A stretch of DNA of 64,000 nt from Chryseobacterium sp. H1D6B. GTDB taxonomy: Bacteria; Bacteroidota; Bacteroidia; Flavobacteriales; Weeksellaceae. How positions within the stretch are numbered: the first letter of the stretch is position 1; each line of letters starts with the position of its first letter. Below are positions 8,087-16,352 of the stretch, in pieces. The stretch lies in assembly GCF_029892445.1 (NCBI RefSeq), contig NZ_JARXVJ010000001.1, forward strand, positions 3,596,001 to 3,660,000, written 5' to 3'. The notes below the pieces were generated by a model, which did not search any database, was not told the origin of the DNA, and saw nothing but the letters and a program-made list of their open reading frames with translations. The position numbers were made by a program, and so were the translations under genes.

Positions 8087-9628
8087 ATGTCAAAAAAAGC
8101 AATATTAGCGATCCTTGACGGATGGGGATTAGGATTAAATCCGGAGGTTTCAGCTCTGGCAAAAGCACATACGCCATTTATGGACAGCTGTTATCATAAA
8201 TTCCCCCATACTACATTAGAAGCGAGCGGTTTAGCTGTAGGTCTTCCAGTAGGACAGATGGGAAACTCTGAAGTGGGGCATATGAATTTAGGAGCTGGAA
8301 GAGTAGTCTACCAAAATCTTGTTAAGCTGAATATGGCTGTTGAAAACGGTACATTAGGGCATGAAAAAGTAATTCAGGACGCTTTTGATTATGCTAAAAG
8401 AGAAAATAAAAAAGTACACTTTATTGGATTAGTGTCTAATGGAGGAGTGCATTCACATATCAACCACTTGAAAGGACTTCTTTCTGCCGCGAAAGGATCT
8501 GGATTGAATGACAATGTTTTTGTCCACGCTTTTACAGACGGCAGAGACTGTGATCCGCATTCTGGATTAGGATTTATAAAAGAACTTCAGGATCATATGG
8601 CAGCAACTACGGGAGAATTAGCAACCGTGGTAGGAAGATATTACGCGATGGACAGAGACAAAAGATGGGAGCGTGTAAAACTAGCCTACGATGCCATGGT
8701 AGAAGGAGTAGGACTGCAGACCACAGATGCTTTGGCTGCCATTCAGGATTCATATGATAATAATGTAACGGATGAGTTCTTAAAGCCTGTTATCATGATC
8801 CACGCTACAGAAACTGGAAACATTGTACCTGTGGCTAAAATTGTGAATGATGATGTAGTGATCTGTTTCAATTTCCGTACAGACAGAGGAAGAGAGATTA
8901 CAGAAGTACTTTCTCAGAATGACTTACCTGATTTTGGAATGCATAAACTTAATCTGTATTATGTTACCCTTACCAACTATGATAAAACATTCCAAAATGT
9001 AAAAGTAGTTTTTGATGAAGAAGTATTGAAAGATACCATGGGGGAGATATTAGAAAGAAACGGAAAGACCCAGATCAGAATCGCTGAAACTGAAAAATAT
9101 CCGCATGTTACATTCTTCTTTTCAGGAGGAAGAGAGGAAGAATTCGCTGGAGAAAGAAGACTTCTTTGCCCTAGCCCGAAAGACGTTCCTACTTATGATC
9201 TAAAACCAGAAATGTCTGCTTATGACATTACCAATGCGATCATCCCTGAATTAGAAAAGGAAAGCGCTGATTTTATCTGTTTAAATTTCGCCAATACCGA
9301 TATGGTAGGGCATACAGGAGTTTTTGAAGCCGCAGTAAAAGCCGCTGAAACAGTAGATAAATGTATTGAAAAAGTAGCAACAACAGCTTACGAACACGGA
9401 TACGCCGTATTTATTTTAGCAGACCACGGAAATTCAGATGTAATGATCAATCCGGATGGGACACCGAATACCCAGCATTCTACGAATCTCGTACCGTTTA
9501 TAGTGATGGATAAAGAGCATACCTGGAATTTAAAAGCAGGAAAACTGGGAGATGTGGCTCCGACTATTTTAAAGGTAATGGGCATAGAAATCCCTGCTGT
9601 AATGACAGGAGATATTCTTGTAAGCTAG
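8087..9628 (+). CDS. gpmI: 2,3-bisphosphoglycerate-independent phosphoglycerate mutase
   Basis: The 513-residue length and motifs are those of the manganese-dependent, cofactor-independent mutase that interconverts 3- and 2-phosphoglycerate in glycolysis and gluconeogenesis. Seen: DGWG at residues 11-14 (metal Asp11), the nucleophile Ser61 within GQMGNSEVGHMNLGAGR, a GRDCDPHS-type segment, GRYYAMDRDKRWERV, FNFRTDRGRE, NFANTDMVGHTG and the C-terminal ADHGN metal site. It stands alone between its own -7 box and a terminator at 9646-9682. Confidence 0.97.
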   Translation: MSKKAILAILDGWGLGLNPEVSALAKAHTPFMDSCYHKFPHTTLEASGLAVGLPVGQMGNSEVGHMNLGAGRVVYQNLVKLNMAVENGTLGHEKVIQDAFDYAKRENKKVHFIGLVSNGGVHSHINHLKGLLSAAKGSGLNDNVFVHAFTDGRDCDPHSGLGFIKELQDHMAATTGELATVVGRYYAMDRDKRWERVKLAYDAMVEGVGLQTTDALAAIQDSYDNNVTDEFLKPVIMIHATETGNIVPVAKIVNDDVVICFNFRTDRGREITEVLSQNDLPDFGMHKLNLYYVTLTNYDKTFQNVKVVFDEEVLKDTMGEILERNGKTQIRIAETEKYPHVTFFFSGGREEEFAGERRLLCPSPKDVPTYDLKPEMSAYDITNAIIPELEKESADFICLNFANTDMVGHTGVFEAAVKAAETVDKCIEKVATTAYEHGYAVFILADHGNSDVMINPDGTPNTQHSTNLVPFIVMDKEHTWNLKAGKLGDVAPTILKVMGIEIPAVMTGDILVS

Positions 9629-9645
9629 AAAAATCAAATAAAATT

Positions 9646-9682
9646 AAAAAAGTGCCGTTATACTTATATAATGGCACTTTTT
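9646..9682 (+). terminator. terminator of gpmI
   Basis: A long stem built on AAAAAGTGCC / GGCACTTTTT, extended inward by TTATA / TATAA around a four-base loop, ends in a T tract. Confidence 0.8.
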
Positions 9683-9746
9683 ATGATTTATGTCATACAT
9701 ATTATGAGAGGCATATGTTATTATGCGCCAAATAATAAATAAATCA

Positions 9747-9754
9747 TATCTTTG
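9747..9754 (+). promoter_or_regulatory. -7 box of acyl-ACP desaturase
   Basis: TATCTTTG matches TAnnTTTG and ends 23 bases before the ATG at 9778. No exact TTG is seen at the -33 position. Confidence 0.45.
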
Positions 9755-9777
9755 TATATTAAATCTAAATAATAATA

Positions 9778-10758
9778 ATGTATCAGACGCTTGTTAGGAA
9801 AGAAGTAATGGGAATTTTGGAAAAGGAAGTGGGTTCTTTTCTGGAAAAATTTTTAACGCCAATTGAAAAAATATGGCAGCCATCAGACTATCTTCCAGAT
9901 CCTTCAACTGATCAGTTTAAATATGATTTAGATGAAATCCAGACTTTTGCACGTGAAATGCCTTATGATCTTTTCGTTACACTGATTGGAGACTGTATTA
10001 CAGAAGAAGCACTGCCTTCTTATGAATCATGGTTAATGGGTGTAGAAGGAATCAACCAGGAAGAAAATAAAGTTGGCTGGGCAAGCTGGATACGATCTTG
10101 GACCGCTGAAGAGAACAGACATGGAGATTTACTGAATAAGTATCTTTATCTATGCGGAAGAGTAAACATGAGACAGGTTGAGATCACTACCCAATATTTA
10201 ATCAGTGACGGTTTTGATATCGGAACCAGTATGGATCCATACAGAAACTTCGTATATACAAGCTTTCAAGAAACCGCTACTAACATCTCGCACAGAAGAG
10301 TGGGGACACTTGCCAAACAATCTGGAAACGGAAAATTAGCTAAAATGTGCGGTGTCATTGCAGCAGATGAAGCAAGACACGCTAAGGCATACAAACATTT
10401 CGTTGCAAAAATCCTTGAATTAGATCCGTCAGAAATGATTTTGGCATTTGAAGATATGATGCGTAAGAAAATAGTAATGCCTGCCCATTTAATGAGACAG
10501 TCTGGTCAAAAAGCAGGAGAGCTTTGGGGACATTTTTCAGATGCGGCACAGCGATGTATGGTGTATACAGGACAGGATTACATCAATATCATGAAAGATC
10601 TATTGGACGAATGGAAAATAGAGCACATCAAAGGGCTTACTGAAAAAGCAGAAAAAGCGCAGGAATATCTAATGAAATTACCTGGCAGACTACAGAAAAT
10701 TACAGATAGAGTTTCTACACCAGATTTACAATTTGAGTTCAGCTGGGTGAAGAAATAG
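9778..10758 (+). CDS. acyl-ACP desaturase (soluble di-iron)
   Basis: The 326-residue protein is a soluble ferritin-fold fatty acyl-ACP desaturase (FA_desaturase_2, stearoyl-ACP 9-desaturase type), which introduces a double bond into acyl-ACP for membrane lipids. Di-iron ligands are visible: E76/E77 in ITEEALP, EENRHG (111-116), the QET Glu at 165 and DEARH (197-201). There are no membrane helices, as expected. It has its own -7 box and terminator. Regiospecificity cannot be read from sequence. Confidence 0.93.
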   Translation: MYQTLVRKEVMGILEKEVGSFLEKFLTPIEKIWQPSDYLPDPSTDQFKYDLDEIQTFAREMPYDLFVTLIGDCITEEALPSYESWLMGVEGINQEENKVGWASWIRSWTAEENRHGDLLNKYLYLCGRVNMRQVEITTQYLISDGFDIGTSMDPYRNFVYTSFQETATNISHRRVGTLAKQSGNGKLAKMCGVIAADEARHAKAYKHFVAKILELDPSEMILAFEDMMRKKIVMPAHLMRQSGQKAGELWGHFSDAAQRCMVYTGQDYINIMKDLLDEWKIEHIKGLTEKAEKAQEYLMKLPGRLQKITDRVSTPDLQFEFSWVKK

Positions 10759-10786
10759 TTTTATACTATCATAAATTATAAAAAGT

Positions 10787-10818
10787 AAGAGTGCCGGTGT
10801 TTTCGGCACTCTTTTTAT
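10787..10818 (+). terminator. terminator of desaturase
   Basis: A perfect 10-bp stem AAGAGTGCCG / CGGCACTCTT with a 7-base loop, followed by TTTATTT. The next gene's -7 box begins immediately after it. Confidence 0.85.
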
Positions 10819-10822
10819 TTCT

Positions 10823-10830
10823 TATCTTTG
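10823..10830 (+). promoter_or_regulatory. -7 box of HAD-type gene
   Basis: TATCTTTG lies 22 bases before the ATG at 10853, directly after the terminator of the preceding gene. Confidence 0.45.
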
Positions 10831-10852
10831 CACTGCTAAAAAATGCATTAAA

Positions 10853-11284
10853 ATGTTAAATAATAAAAAAATTGCTGTAGATTTCGACGGAACAATCGTT
10901 GATGATGCTTATCCAGCAATTGGAAAACCGAAGATTTTTGCTTTTGAAACATTGAAGAGACTTCAGGCTCAGGGCTATAGATTAATTCTTTGGACCTACA
11001 GACACGGAAAAACATTAGATGAAGCGGTAGAATTCTGTAAAGATAACGGAATAGAATTTTATGCTATAAATTCTAGTTTTGAAGGAGAAGTTTTTGACTC
11101 AGAAGCACAGTCAAGGAAATTAGATGCAGATTGGTTCATTGATGATAGAAATTTAGGAGGTTTTCCTGGATGGGGAGAAATCTATAATATTATTAATGAA
11201 AGAATAGAATTCCGTGTAGAAGGAAAAGAAGTTTTAGCCTATTCTAAACTTAAAAAAGAAAAGAAAAAAGGATTATTCTGGTAA
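10853..11284 (+). CDS. small HAD-like hydrolase
   Basis: The 143-residue protein shows the haloacid dehalogenase nucleophile motif VDFDGT (Asp10, Asp12) and a late WFIDDRN segment that supplies the Mg-binding acids (motif IV). A motif III Lys is less clear. HAD enzymes are mostly phosphatases; the substrate is unknown. The size, with almost no cap domain, fits the small BT0820-type family of Bacteroidota, whose role is not established as far as I know. The C-terminus is Lys-rich. Confidence 0.75.
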   Translation: MLNNKKIAVDFDGTIVDDAYPAIGKPKIFAFETLKRLQAQGYRLILWTYRHGKTLDEAVEFCKDNGIEFYAINSSFEGEVFDSEAQSRKLDADWFIDDRNLGGFPGWGEIYNIINERIEFRVEGKEVLAYSKLKKEKKKGLFW

Positions 11285-11303
11285 GAAGAATCTAAAAATA
11301 AAT

Positions 11304-11363
11304 AATGTAACAATATAACAATGAACCAGTTTACTGATGTTAATAGTGCTAAATTGTTACATT
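11304..11363. repeat. inverted pair of short tandem repeats
   Basis: The left flank has AATGTAACAAT (11304-11314) followed by a variant of the same 9-base unit; the right flank carries the exact complement ATTGTTACATT (11353-11363) followed by another variant. The 38 bases between are unique. It fills the gap between the HAD gene and map. A similar architecture with another unit is at 31449-31620. Confidence 0.55.
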
Positions 11364-11384
11364 CATACATTGTAAATTAATATA

Positions 11385-12194
11385 ATGATTCAATTAAAAA
11401 CGATAGACGAACTTCGTCTGATGAAGCAGAGTGCTCAGTTAGTTTCTAAAACGCTGGGAATGCTGGCTAAAGAGATCAAACCGGGGATCACTACCTTGTA
11501 TCTAGATAAATTAGCCCACGATTTTATTAAAGATCATGGGGGCGAACCTGCATTCTTAGGATATGGAGGATTTCCAAACTCATTATGTATCTCTCCAAAT
11601 GAGCAGGTGGTACACGGTTTCCCGAACAATGATATTATTAAAGAAGGAGATATTCTTTCTGTAGACTGCGGTGCTGTTTTAAATGGTTTTGTAGGAGATC
11701 ATGCTTACACATTTGAAATCGGAGAAGTAGCACCGGAAGTAAAAAAACTGCTGCAGGTTTCAAAAGAATCACTTTACAAAGGTATTGCACAATGTGTAAG
11801 AGGAAAGAGAATTGGAGACATTTCTCATGCAATCCAGGCACATTGTGAAAAAGAAGGATATGGAGTAGTAAAAGAATTAGTAGGGCACGGACTAGGAAGA
11901 AAAATGCATGAAGACCCTCAGGTTCCCAACTACGGAAGACAAGGAAGCGGAAAAGTGATCAAAGACGGTTTAGCACTTGCTATTGAACCGATGATCAATT
12001 TAGGAACAGAAAAAGTTAAATTCCATAATGACGGATGGACGGTAACTACTTTAGACAACCAGCCTTCAGCACATTTTGAACATGATGTTGCCGTAATCAA
12101 CGGAAAACCGGTCTTACTTTCTACTTTTAAATATGTTTATGAAGCGTTAGGTATTGAAAGTGATGAGGAGAAGCCTTTCCAAATGGACTTTTAA
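11385..12194 (+). CDS. map: type I methionine aminopeptidase
   Basis: This 269-residue enzyme removes the N-terminal Met from new proteins. All five metal ligands are in place: Asp94 (SVDCGA), Asp105 (VGDHAYTF), His168 (VGHGLG), Glu201 (AIEPMI) and Glu232 (FEHDVAV), plus the substrate His77 (VVHGFP). Length is usual for the family. Its TAA overlaps the ATG of the methyltransferase by one base, so the two are translationally coupled. It is not next to secY or ribosomal protein genes, where map often lies. Confidence 0.97.
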   Translation: MIQLKTIDELRLMKQSAQLVSKTLGMLAKEIKPGITTLYLDKLAHDFIKDHGGEPAFLGYGGFPNSLCISPNEQVVHGFPNNDIIKEGDILSVDCGAVLNGFVGDHAYTFEIGEVAPEVKKLLQVSKESLYKGIAQCVRGKRIGDISHAIQAHCEKEGYGVVKELVGHGLGRKMHEDPQVPNYGRQGSGKVIKDGLALAIEPMINLGTEKVKFHNDGWTVTTLDNQPSAHFEHDVAVINGKPVLLSTFKYVYEALGIESDEEKPFQMDF

Positions 12195-12961
12195 TGAAAA
12201 AAGCCGCTAAGTTTTTATTAAATAAAGTACCCCGTCCCATACTGATCAAAATGAGTATCTGGGCGAGGCCTCTTATTTATCAGTTTTTTAAAGGAGATGA
12301 ATTTTTTGATCCTATCGATGGAAGATCTTACCGCAAGTTTCTTCCTTATGGGTATGGTAAGCAGAGAGAAAATGCATTATCTCCCGGAACTTTAAGTCTG
12401 GAAAGACACCGCCAGATGTGGCTGTATCTTCAAAATGAAACTGATTTTTTTATTAAAAACTATAAAGTTCTTCACATCGCTCCAGAGCAGGAATTTTTAA
12501 GAAAGTTTAAAAAGATGCAGAATCTGGAGTATACTTCTGCAGATTTGTTTTCTCCGATTGTAGATGTAAAAGCTGATATCCTGGACCTTCCTTTTGAAAA
12601 TGAAAGTTTTGATATTGTCATATGCAATCATGTCTTAGAGCATATTGAAGATGATGCAAAAGCAATGAGTGAATTATACCGGGTGATGAAACATGGAGGA
12701 TGGGGGATTTTCCAGGTTCCTATGAGAAGTTCGCTTGAAAAAACATATGAAGATTTCACCATAAAAGATCCTAAAGAAAGACAAAAACATTTCGGACAGT
12801 ATGACCATGTCCGCTGGTACGGATTAGATTATTTTGACCGCTTGAGAAAAGCAGGTTTTGAAACAGAACCTAATTTTTATTCCCAGCAGTTTTCAGAAGA
12901 AGAAATCAGAAAATTCGGTTTAATGAAAAATGAAATTCTGCCGGTAGTTTTAAAAAAATAA
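12194..12961 (+). CDS. class I SAM-dependent methyltransferase
   Basis: The 255-residue protein carries a Methyltransf_11-like core from about residue 90: the AdoMet loop reads VLHIAPEQEF in place of the usual GxGxG, followed by DILDLPFENESFDIVICNHVLEHI and VMKHGGWGIFQVP. The substrate is unknown; family members with the HIAPE form are often found with sugar or glycolipid genes, but that is not the case here. It starts inside the stop codon of map and is closed by the hairpin at 12963-12998. Confidence 0.85.
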   Translation: MKKAAKFLLNKVPRPILIKMSIWARPLIYQFFKGDEFFDPIDGRSYRKFLPYGYGKQRENALSPGTLSLERHRQMWLYLQNETDFFIKNYKVLHIAPEQEFLRKFKKMQNLEYTSADLFSPIVDVKADILDLPFENESFDIVICNHVLEHIEDDAKAMSELYRVMKHGGWGIFQVPMRSSLEKTYEDFTIKDPKERQKHFGQYDHVRWYGLDYFDRLRKAGFETEPNFYSQQFSEEEIRKFGLMKNEILPVVLKK

Positions 12962-12962
12962 A

Positions 12963-12998
12963 AACAAAACGTCTTCAATTGGAAGACGTTTTTGTTTT
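12963..12998. terminator. bidirectional terminator
   Basis: The stem AAAACGTCTTC / GAAGACGTTTT with a five-base loop has A and T tracts on both sides. It separates the methyltransferase (+) from the convergent SMR exporter (-). Confidence 0.8.
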
Positions 12999-13063
12999 TA
13001 TGTACTTTCTTTAAGTCAATTAAACTTAACATAAACTTTTATAATTAGTTTTAAAAGATAAGT

Positions 13064-13390
13064 TTAGTGAGAAACTGCTTTCAGACCAATCACAGAACCG
13101 ATCAAAGTTGAAATGAAAAATATTCTCCAGAAGCTCACAGGATCTTTAAACACTAAAATTCCCATTAATACAGTTCCTACAGCACCAATTCCTGTCCAGA
13201 CCGCATAAGCCGTTCCAATAGGCAGGGTCTGCGTAGCTTTGATCAATAAAAGCATACTGATAACCAGAGAAACTAGAAATCCTCCAAACCAATAATACAT
13301 CTCGTTTCCAGATGTTTCTTTTACTTTTCCTAAGCATGAAGCAAACGCCACTTCAAATAATCCTGCAATAACTAAGATGATCCAATTCAT
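13064..13390 (-). CDS. SMR family efflux protein (SugE/Gdx-like)
   Basis: The 108-residue, four-helix protein is a small multidrug resistance exporter that works as a dimer in the inner membrane, exchanging protons for guanidinium or quaternary ammonium compounds. The essential Glu13 (GLFEVAF) and the loop GTAYAVWTGIGAVGTVLMG are visible; the first-helix context looks closer to SugE/Gdx than to EmrE. Gdx genes are often under a guanidine riboswitch; the 73 bases upstream are too short and show none. The Crp/Fnr gene upstream on the same strand may share transcription. Confidence 0.9.
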   Translation of the reverse strand: MNWIILVIAGLFEVAFASCLGKVKETSGNEMYYWFGGFLVSLVISMLLLIKATQTLPIGTAYAVWTGIGAVGTVLMGILVFKDPVSFWRIFFISTLIGSVIGLKAVSH

Positions 13391-13463
13391 TTTTAAACAT
13401 TTTTCTGATGCAAAGTTCCGTATTAAACAGGAACAAACATTTTACAAATGATAAAAAATGAAA

Positions 13464-14027
13464 TTATTTTATTTCCGCCCGGATTCTGCTTAAACTCACC
13501 TGAGTGATTCCTAAATAAGAAGCAATATACCCCAGCTGGACTCTTCTGAGAAGATTAGGCTTCTCCCTCATCAGATCTTTATACCGTTCTAAAGCTGTTT
13601 TGAACTGCCTTGAAATGATTAATTCTTCCGTTTTTACCAATTCTCTTTCTGCAAATTTTCTTCCCCAGTTAGCAATATGAATATCTTCATTGAAAAGTTT
13701 TCTTAAGCTTTCCGTTTCAAGTTTATAAAATTCGCAGTCCTCTAAAAGTTCAATGTTTTCATAGCCCGGTTTATCTTCTACATAACTCTTCATGGAGATC
13801 ACGGTTTCCCCTTCACTTCCAAACCAAAAAGTAATATCGTTAGCATCAGTAGAGGCGTAAGCGCGTACAATTCCTTTTTTTATAAAATAGATATAGGGAA
13901 TTATTTTGTCGGCTTCCATTAAGCAGTGGCATTTTGGATAGGCTGCTTCAGTGATGAATGCGGTTAATTTCACTTTAGATGCCTCTGGAATCGGATATAT
14001 ATTGTCAATAATTTCGTTGATGTTCAT
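13464..14027 (-). CDS. Crp/Fnr family transcription regulator
   Basis: The 187-residue protein has an N-terminal cyclic-nucleotide-binding-like beta-roll (residues about 25-120, with ADKIIPYIYFIKKGIVRAY) and a C-terminal winged helix ending YIASYLGITQVSLSRIRAEI. It lacks the FNR iron-sulfur cysteines, and the canonical cAMP-binding Arg/Ser are not evident, so the ligand is unknown. This is the short Crp-like form common in Bacteroidota. It sits 73 bases upstream of the SMR exporter on the same strand, and may regulate it. Confidence 0.87.
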   Translation of the reverse strand: MNINEIIDNIYPIPEASKVKLTAFITEAAYPKCHCLMEADKIIPYIYFIKKGIVRAYASTDANDITFWFGSEGETVISMKSYVEDKPGYENIELLEDCEFYKLETESLRKLFNEDIHIANWGRKFAERELVKTEELIISRQFKTALERYKDLMREKPNLLRRVQLGYIASYLGITQVSLSRIRAEIK

Positions 14028-14056
14028 TAAGATGTCAAATAAGAATTACGCTTCTT

Positions 14057-14087
14057 CAAATGTATTTGTTTTTAAATAGTATTTCAA
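14057..14087 (-). promoter_or_regulatory. promoter of Crp-like gene
   Basis: Minus strand: TTG (14087-14085), 20-base spacer, TACATTTG (14064-14057). The ATG is at 14027, leaving a leader of about 25 bases. Confidence 0.5.
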
Positions 14088-14142
14088 TACTAAAAGGATC
14101 AATTAATATGTTTTCATTTAAAAAAATTAAAATTTATTTGCG

Positions 14143-14152
14143 TAAACGTTTA
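14143..14152. promoter_or_regulatory. LacI-family operator candidate
   Basis: TAAACGTTTA is a perfect palindrome around a central CG, the hallmark of LacI/CcpA-type operators. It is the only such site seen in the region and lies between the Crp-like and LacI genes, so autoregulation of the sugar operon is the simplest reading. Confidence 0.5.
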
Positions 14153-14379
14153 ACCAAAAAATTATTTATACCTGTATATATTGTAATATTCGCTTAATAT
14201 TAAATTAATATTTAAATTATTTGACTTGTTTAATATTTTGTAAATCAATGTTTTATGTGTTTTTGTTGATGGTTTAAAAAAAAACGGCGAAAGTACAATA
14301 ATTTATTAAACTGCCAAAAAAAACAGACTATTGTTTTGTTTATGAATTATAGAATATTTTTACAGGGTAAACAAGAAAT

Positions 14380-15381
14380 ATGAAGCGTACTTCCATAAAA
14401 GACATTGCCCGAATAGCTGGAGTTTCCGTAGCTACGGTTTCCTATGTCTTAAATAAAAAAGAAGGAAGCAGAATCAGTGAAAGTACAAAAGAAAAAATTT
14501 TAGAGATCGCTGAAACCATCAATTACACTCCAAATAAAATGGCCAAAAGCCTTAAAACAAATAAAAGTAAGCTGATAGGACTTATTCTTGCAGATATTTC
14601 AAATGACTTTTACTCTACGATCGCAAGAAATATAGAAAATGCAGCGATGAAACTGGGATACACGCTTCTCATTGGAAGTTCAGATGAAAACCCTCAAAAA
14701 TTCAAAAAACTGATCGATCTTTTTTCTGAACAGCAGGTGGACGGAATGATCATAGCCCCGGTAGTAGACTCAGATGAAGCTGTAGAGAAATTAATAAAAG
14801 AAGAATATCCTGTAGTAACCATTGACCGTTATCTTAAAAATGTAGAGATCCCGGGAATTGTAATTAATAATACAGAGATTTCTGAACAGATTGGACAATT
14901 TCTTGTAGAAAAGAAATTTGATGAAATTGTCTATATCGGGTATGATACAGAACTTCCTCATCTGCAGGACAGGGAAGAAGGATTTAATCAATGTATTTCG
15001 TCTTCCGGAGTTCATTCTATAAAAATTTTAGTAGGATTGGAAAATATAGAGGGAGAAGTACATCAGGGAATTGATAAGGTCTTAAAAAATAATACTAAAA
15101 ATAAAGCCTTGTATTTTTCAAGTAACAAGCTTGCATTAGCAGGACTTGCCTATTTAATTAAAAATAAAATTAATGTTCCGGAAGATATTTCAGTCATTGC
15201 ATTTGATGAAACAGAAGCATACAATCTTTTTCAGACTGAGATCAGCTATGTAAGACAGCCATTACAGAAAATGGCAGAAGAAGCTGTAAAAATTCTGGAC
15301 GGCCAGATCAATAATTATATTCCTAACGGAAAAAAAGTAACTTTTAACGCTGAATTAATTCATAAAAGTTCAGTGAAATAA
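14380..15381 (+). CDS. LacI family transcription regulator
   Basis: The 333-residue protein has the N-terminal LacI helix-turn-helix and hinge (SIKDIARIAGVSVATVSYVLN, then KMAKSLKTNKSKLIG) and a periplasmic-binding-protein-like sugar domain to the C-terminus. It heads a run of four same-strand genes with gaps of 41, 27 and 17 bases encoding a sugar kinase, a transporter and an epimerase, so it very likely senses the sugar they use. A palindrome of the LacI type lies upstream at 14143-14152. Confidence 0.94.
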   Translation: MKRTSIKDIARIAGVSVATVSYVLNKKEGSRISESTKEKILEIAETINYTPNKMAKSLKTNKSKLIGLILADISNDFYSTIARNIENAAMKLGYTLLIGSSDENPQKFKKLIDLFSEQQVDGMIIAPVVDSDEAVEKLIKEEYPVVTIDRYLKNVEIPGIVINNTEISEQIGQFLVEKKFDEIVYIGYDTELPHLQDREEGFNQCISSSGVHSIKILVGLENIEGEVHQGIDKVLKNNTKNKALYFSSNKLALAGLAYLIKNKINVPEDISVIAFDETEAYNLFQTEISYVRQPLQKMAEEAVKILDGQINNYIPNGKKVTFNAELIHKSSVK

Positions 15382-15422
15382 AAAAAATAACAAATAGATT
15401 AAACGATTAACCTAATACAATT

Positions 15423-16325
15423 ATGATATCAAATAATTCTTACGTAGTATGTTTTGGTGAAGTTCTTTGGGACATATTTCCAGCAGGGACCAAAGCAGGC
15501 GGAGCTCCATTTAATGTGGCTTATAACGTACACAAAATGGGACTTGATGTAAAAATGCTGAGCAGAGTTGGGGATGATGAGTTGGGAGAAAAACTGACAG
15601 ACCAAATTAAAAGTTGGGGAATCACCACAGAATACATTCAGGTGGATCAGCAAAATCCTACCAGTACTGTTATTGCAAAAATAGATGAACACAATGAAGC
15701 CAGTTATGAAATCATCAATAATGTTGCTTGGGATTATATTGATTTTCTCCCGGAACATAAAAACCTTATTGCTGGTGCTGAAGCCTTCGTTTTCGGGAGC
15801 CTGTCTGCAAGAAATGAGAAAACAAAGAAGACTCTTTTAGAGCTTTTAGAATTGGCTGAACTTAAGATCTTTGATGTTAATTTCAGACCGCCGTTTATTG
15901 ATGTTGATCTTATCAAAGAATTACTGCATAAAGCAGATATTGTAAAGATGAACAAGTCTGAAATGAGACAGATCATGCAGTTTTTCAGTGAAGAATACAT
16001 AAGTGAAGATGAAAGTGCGGCTTTCATTCAGAGTCATTTTAGCATTAAAGAAATAATTCTCACAAAAGGAAGTAAAGGCGCCAGATATTTTATAGGAAAT
16101 CAGAATTATGGATTTTCAGCGGTTTCGATAGAAATTGCAGACACAGTAGGAAGCGGAGATGCTTTTCTTGCAGGTTTTATTTCTAAAAGGATTCAGATGA
16201 AAAGTCCGGAAGAAACTATGAAAGAAGCCGTTTCTTTAGGAGCATTTATCACGTCAAAATTTGGAGCCTGCCCAGATTATGACCGCGAGGAGTTTCAAAA
16301 TTTCAAAAATAAAAATGTAGAATAA
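15423..16325 (+). CDS. PfkB family sugar kinase (fructokinase-like)
   Basis: The 300-residue protein is a ribokinase/PfkB-type kinase. Seen are the N-terminal GGAPFNVAYN substrate motif (residues 26-35) and the C-terminal DTVGSGDAFLAGF, with catalytic base Asp246 and anion hole GSGD. The first residues (VVCFGEVLWDIFP) are like bacterial fructokinases, which make fructose 6-phosphate with ATP. Its place between a LacI regulator and a FucP-like permease, with a ketose epimerase downstream, fits fructose as the point where the pathway enters glycolysis. Confidence 0.9.
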   Translation: MISNNSYVVCFGEVLWDIFPAGTKAGGAPFNVAYNVHKMGLDVKMLSRVGDDELGEKLTDQIKSWGITTEYIQVDQQNPTSTVIAKIDEHNEASYEIINNVAWDYIDFLPEHKNLIAGAEAFVFGSLSARNEKTKKTLLELLELAELKIFDVNFRPPFIDVDLIKELLHKADIVKMNKSEMRQIMQFFSEEYISEDESAAFIQSHFSIKEIILTKGSKGARYFIGNQNYGFSAVSIEIADTVGSGDAFLAGFISKRIQMKSPEETMKEAVSLGAFITSKFGACPDYDREEFQNFKNKNVE

Positions 16326-16352
16326 ATTTCCTGACATTTAAAATACATATTT

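Larger units (their letters stand above)
14028..14379. other. divergent regulatory region
   Basis: This 352-base gap separates the Crp-like gene (-) from the LacI gene (+). It holds a minus-strand promoter (14057-14087) and a LacI-type palindrome (14143-14152). No gene is seen. The long leader before LacI (about 230 bases from the palindrome) is AT-rich without a clear structure. Confidence 0.55.

Noticed and set aside
13391..13463. Guanidine riboswitch before the SMR exporter
   Set aside because: The interval is only 73 bases and shows no stem structure of the known classes.
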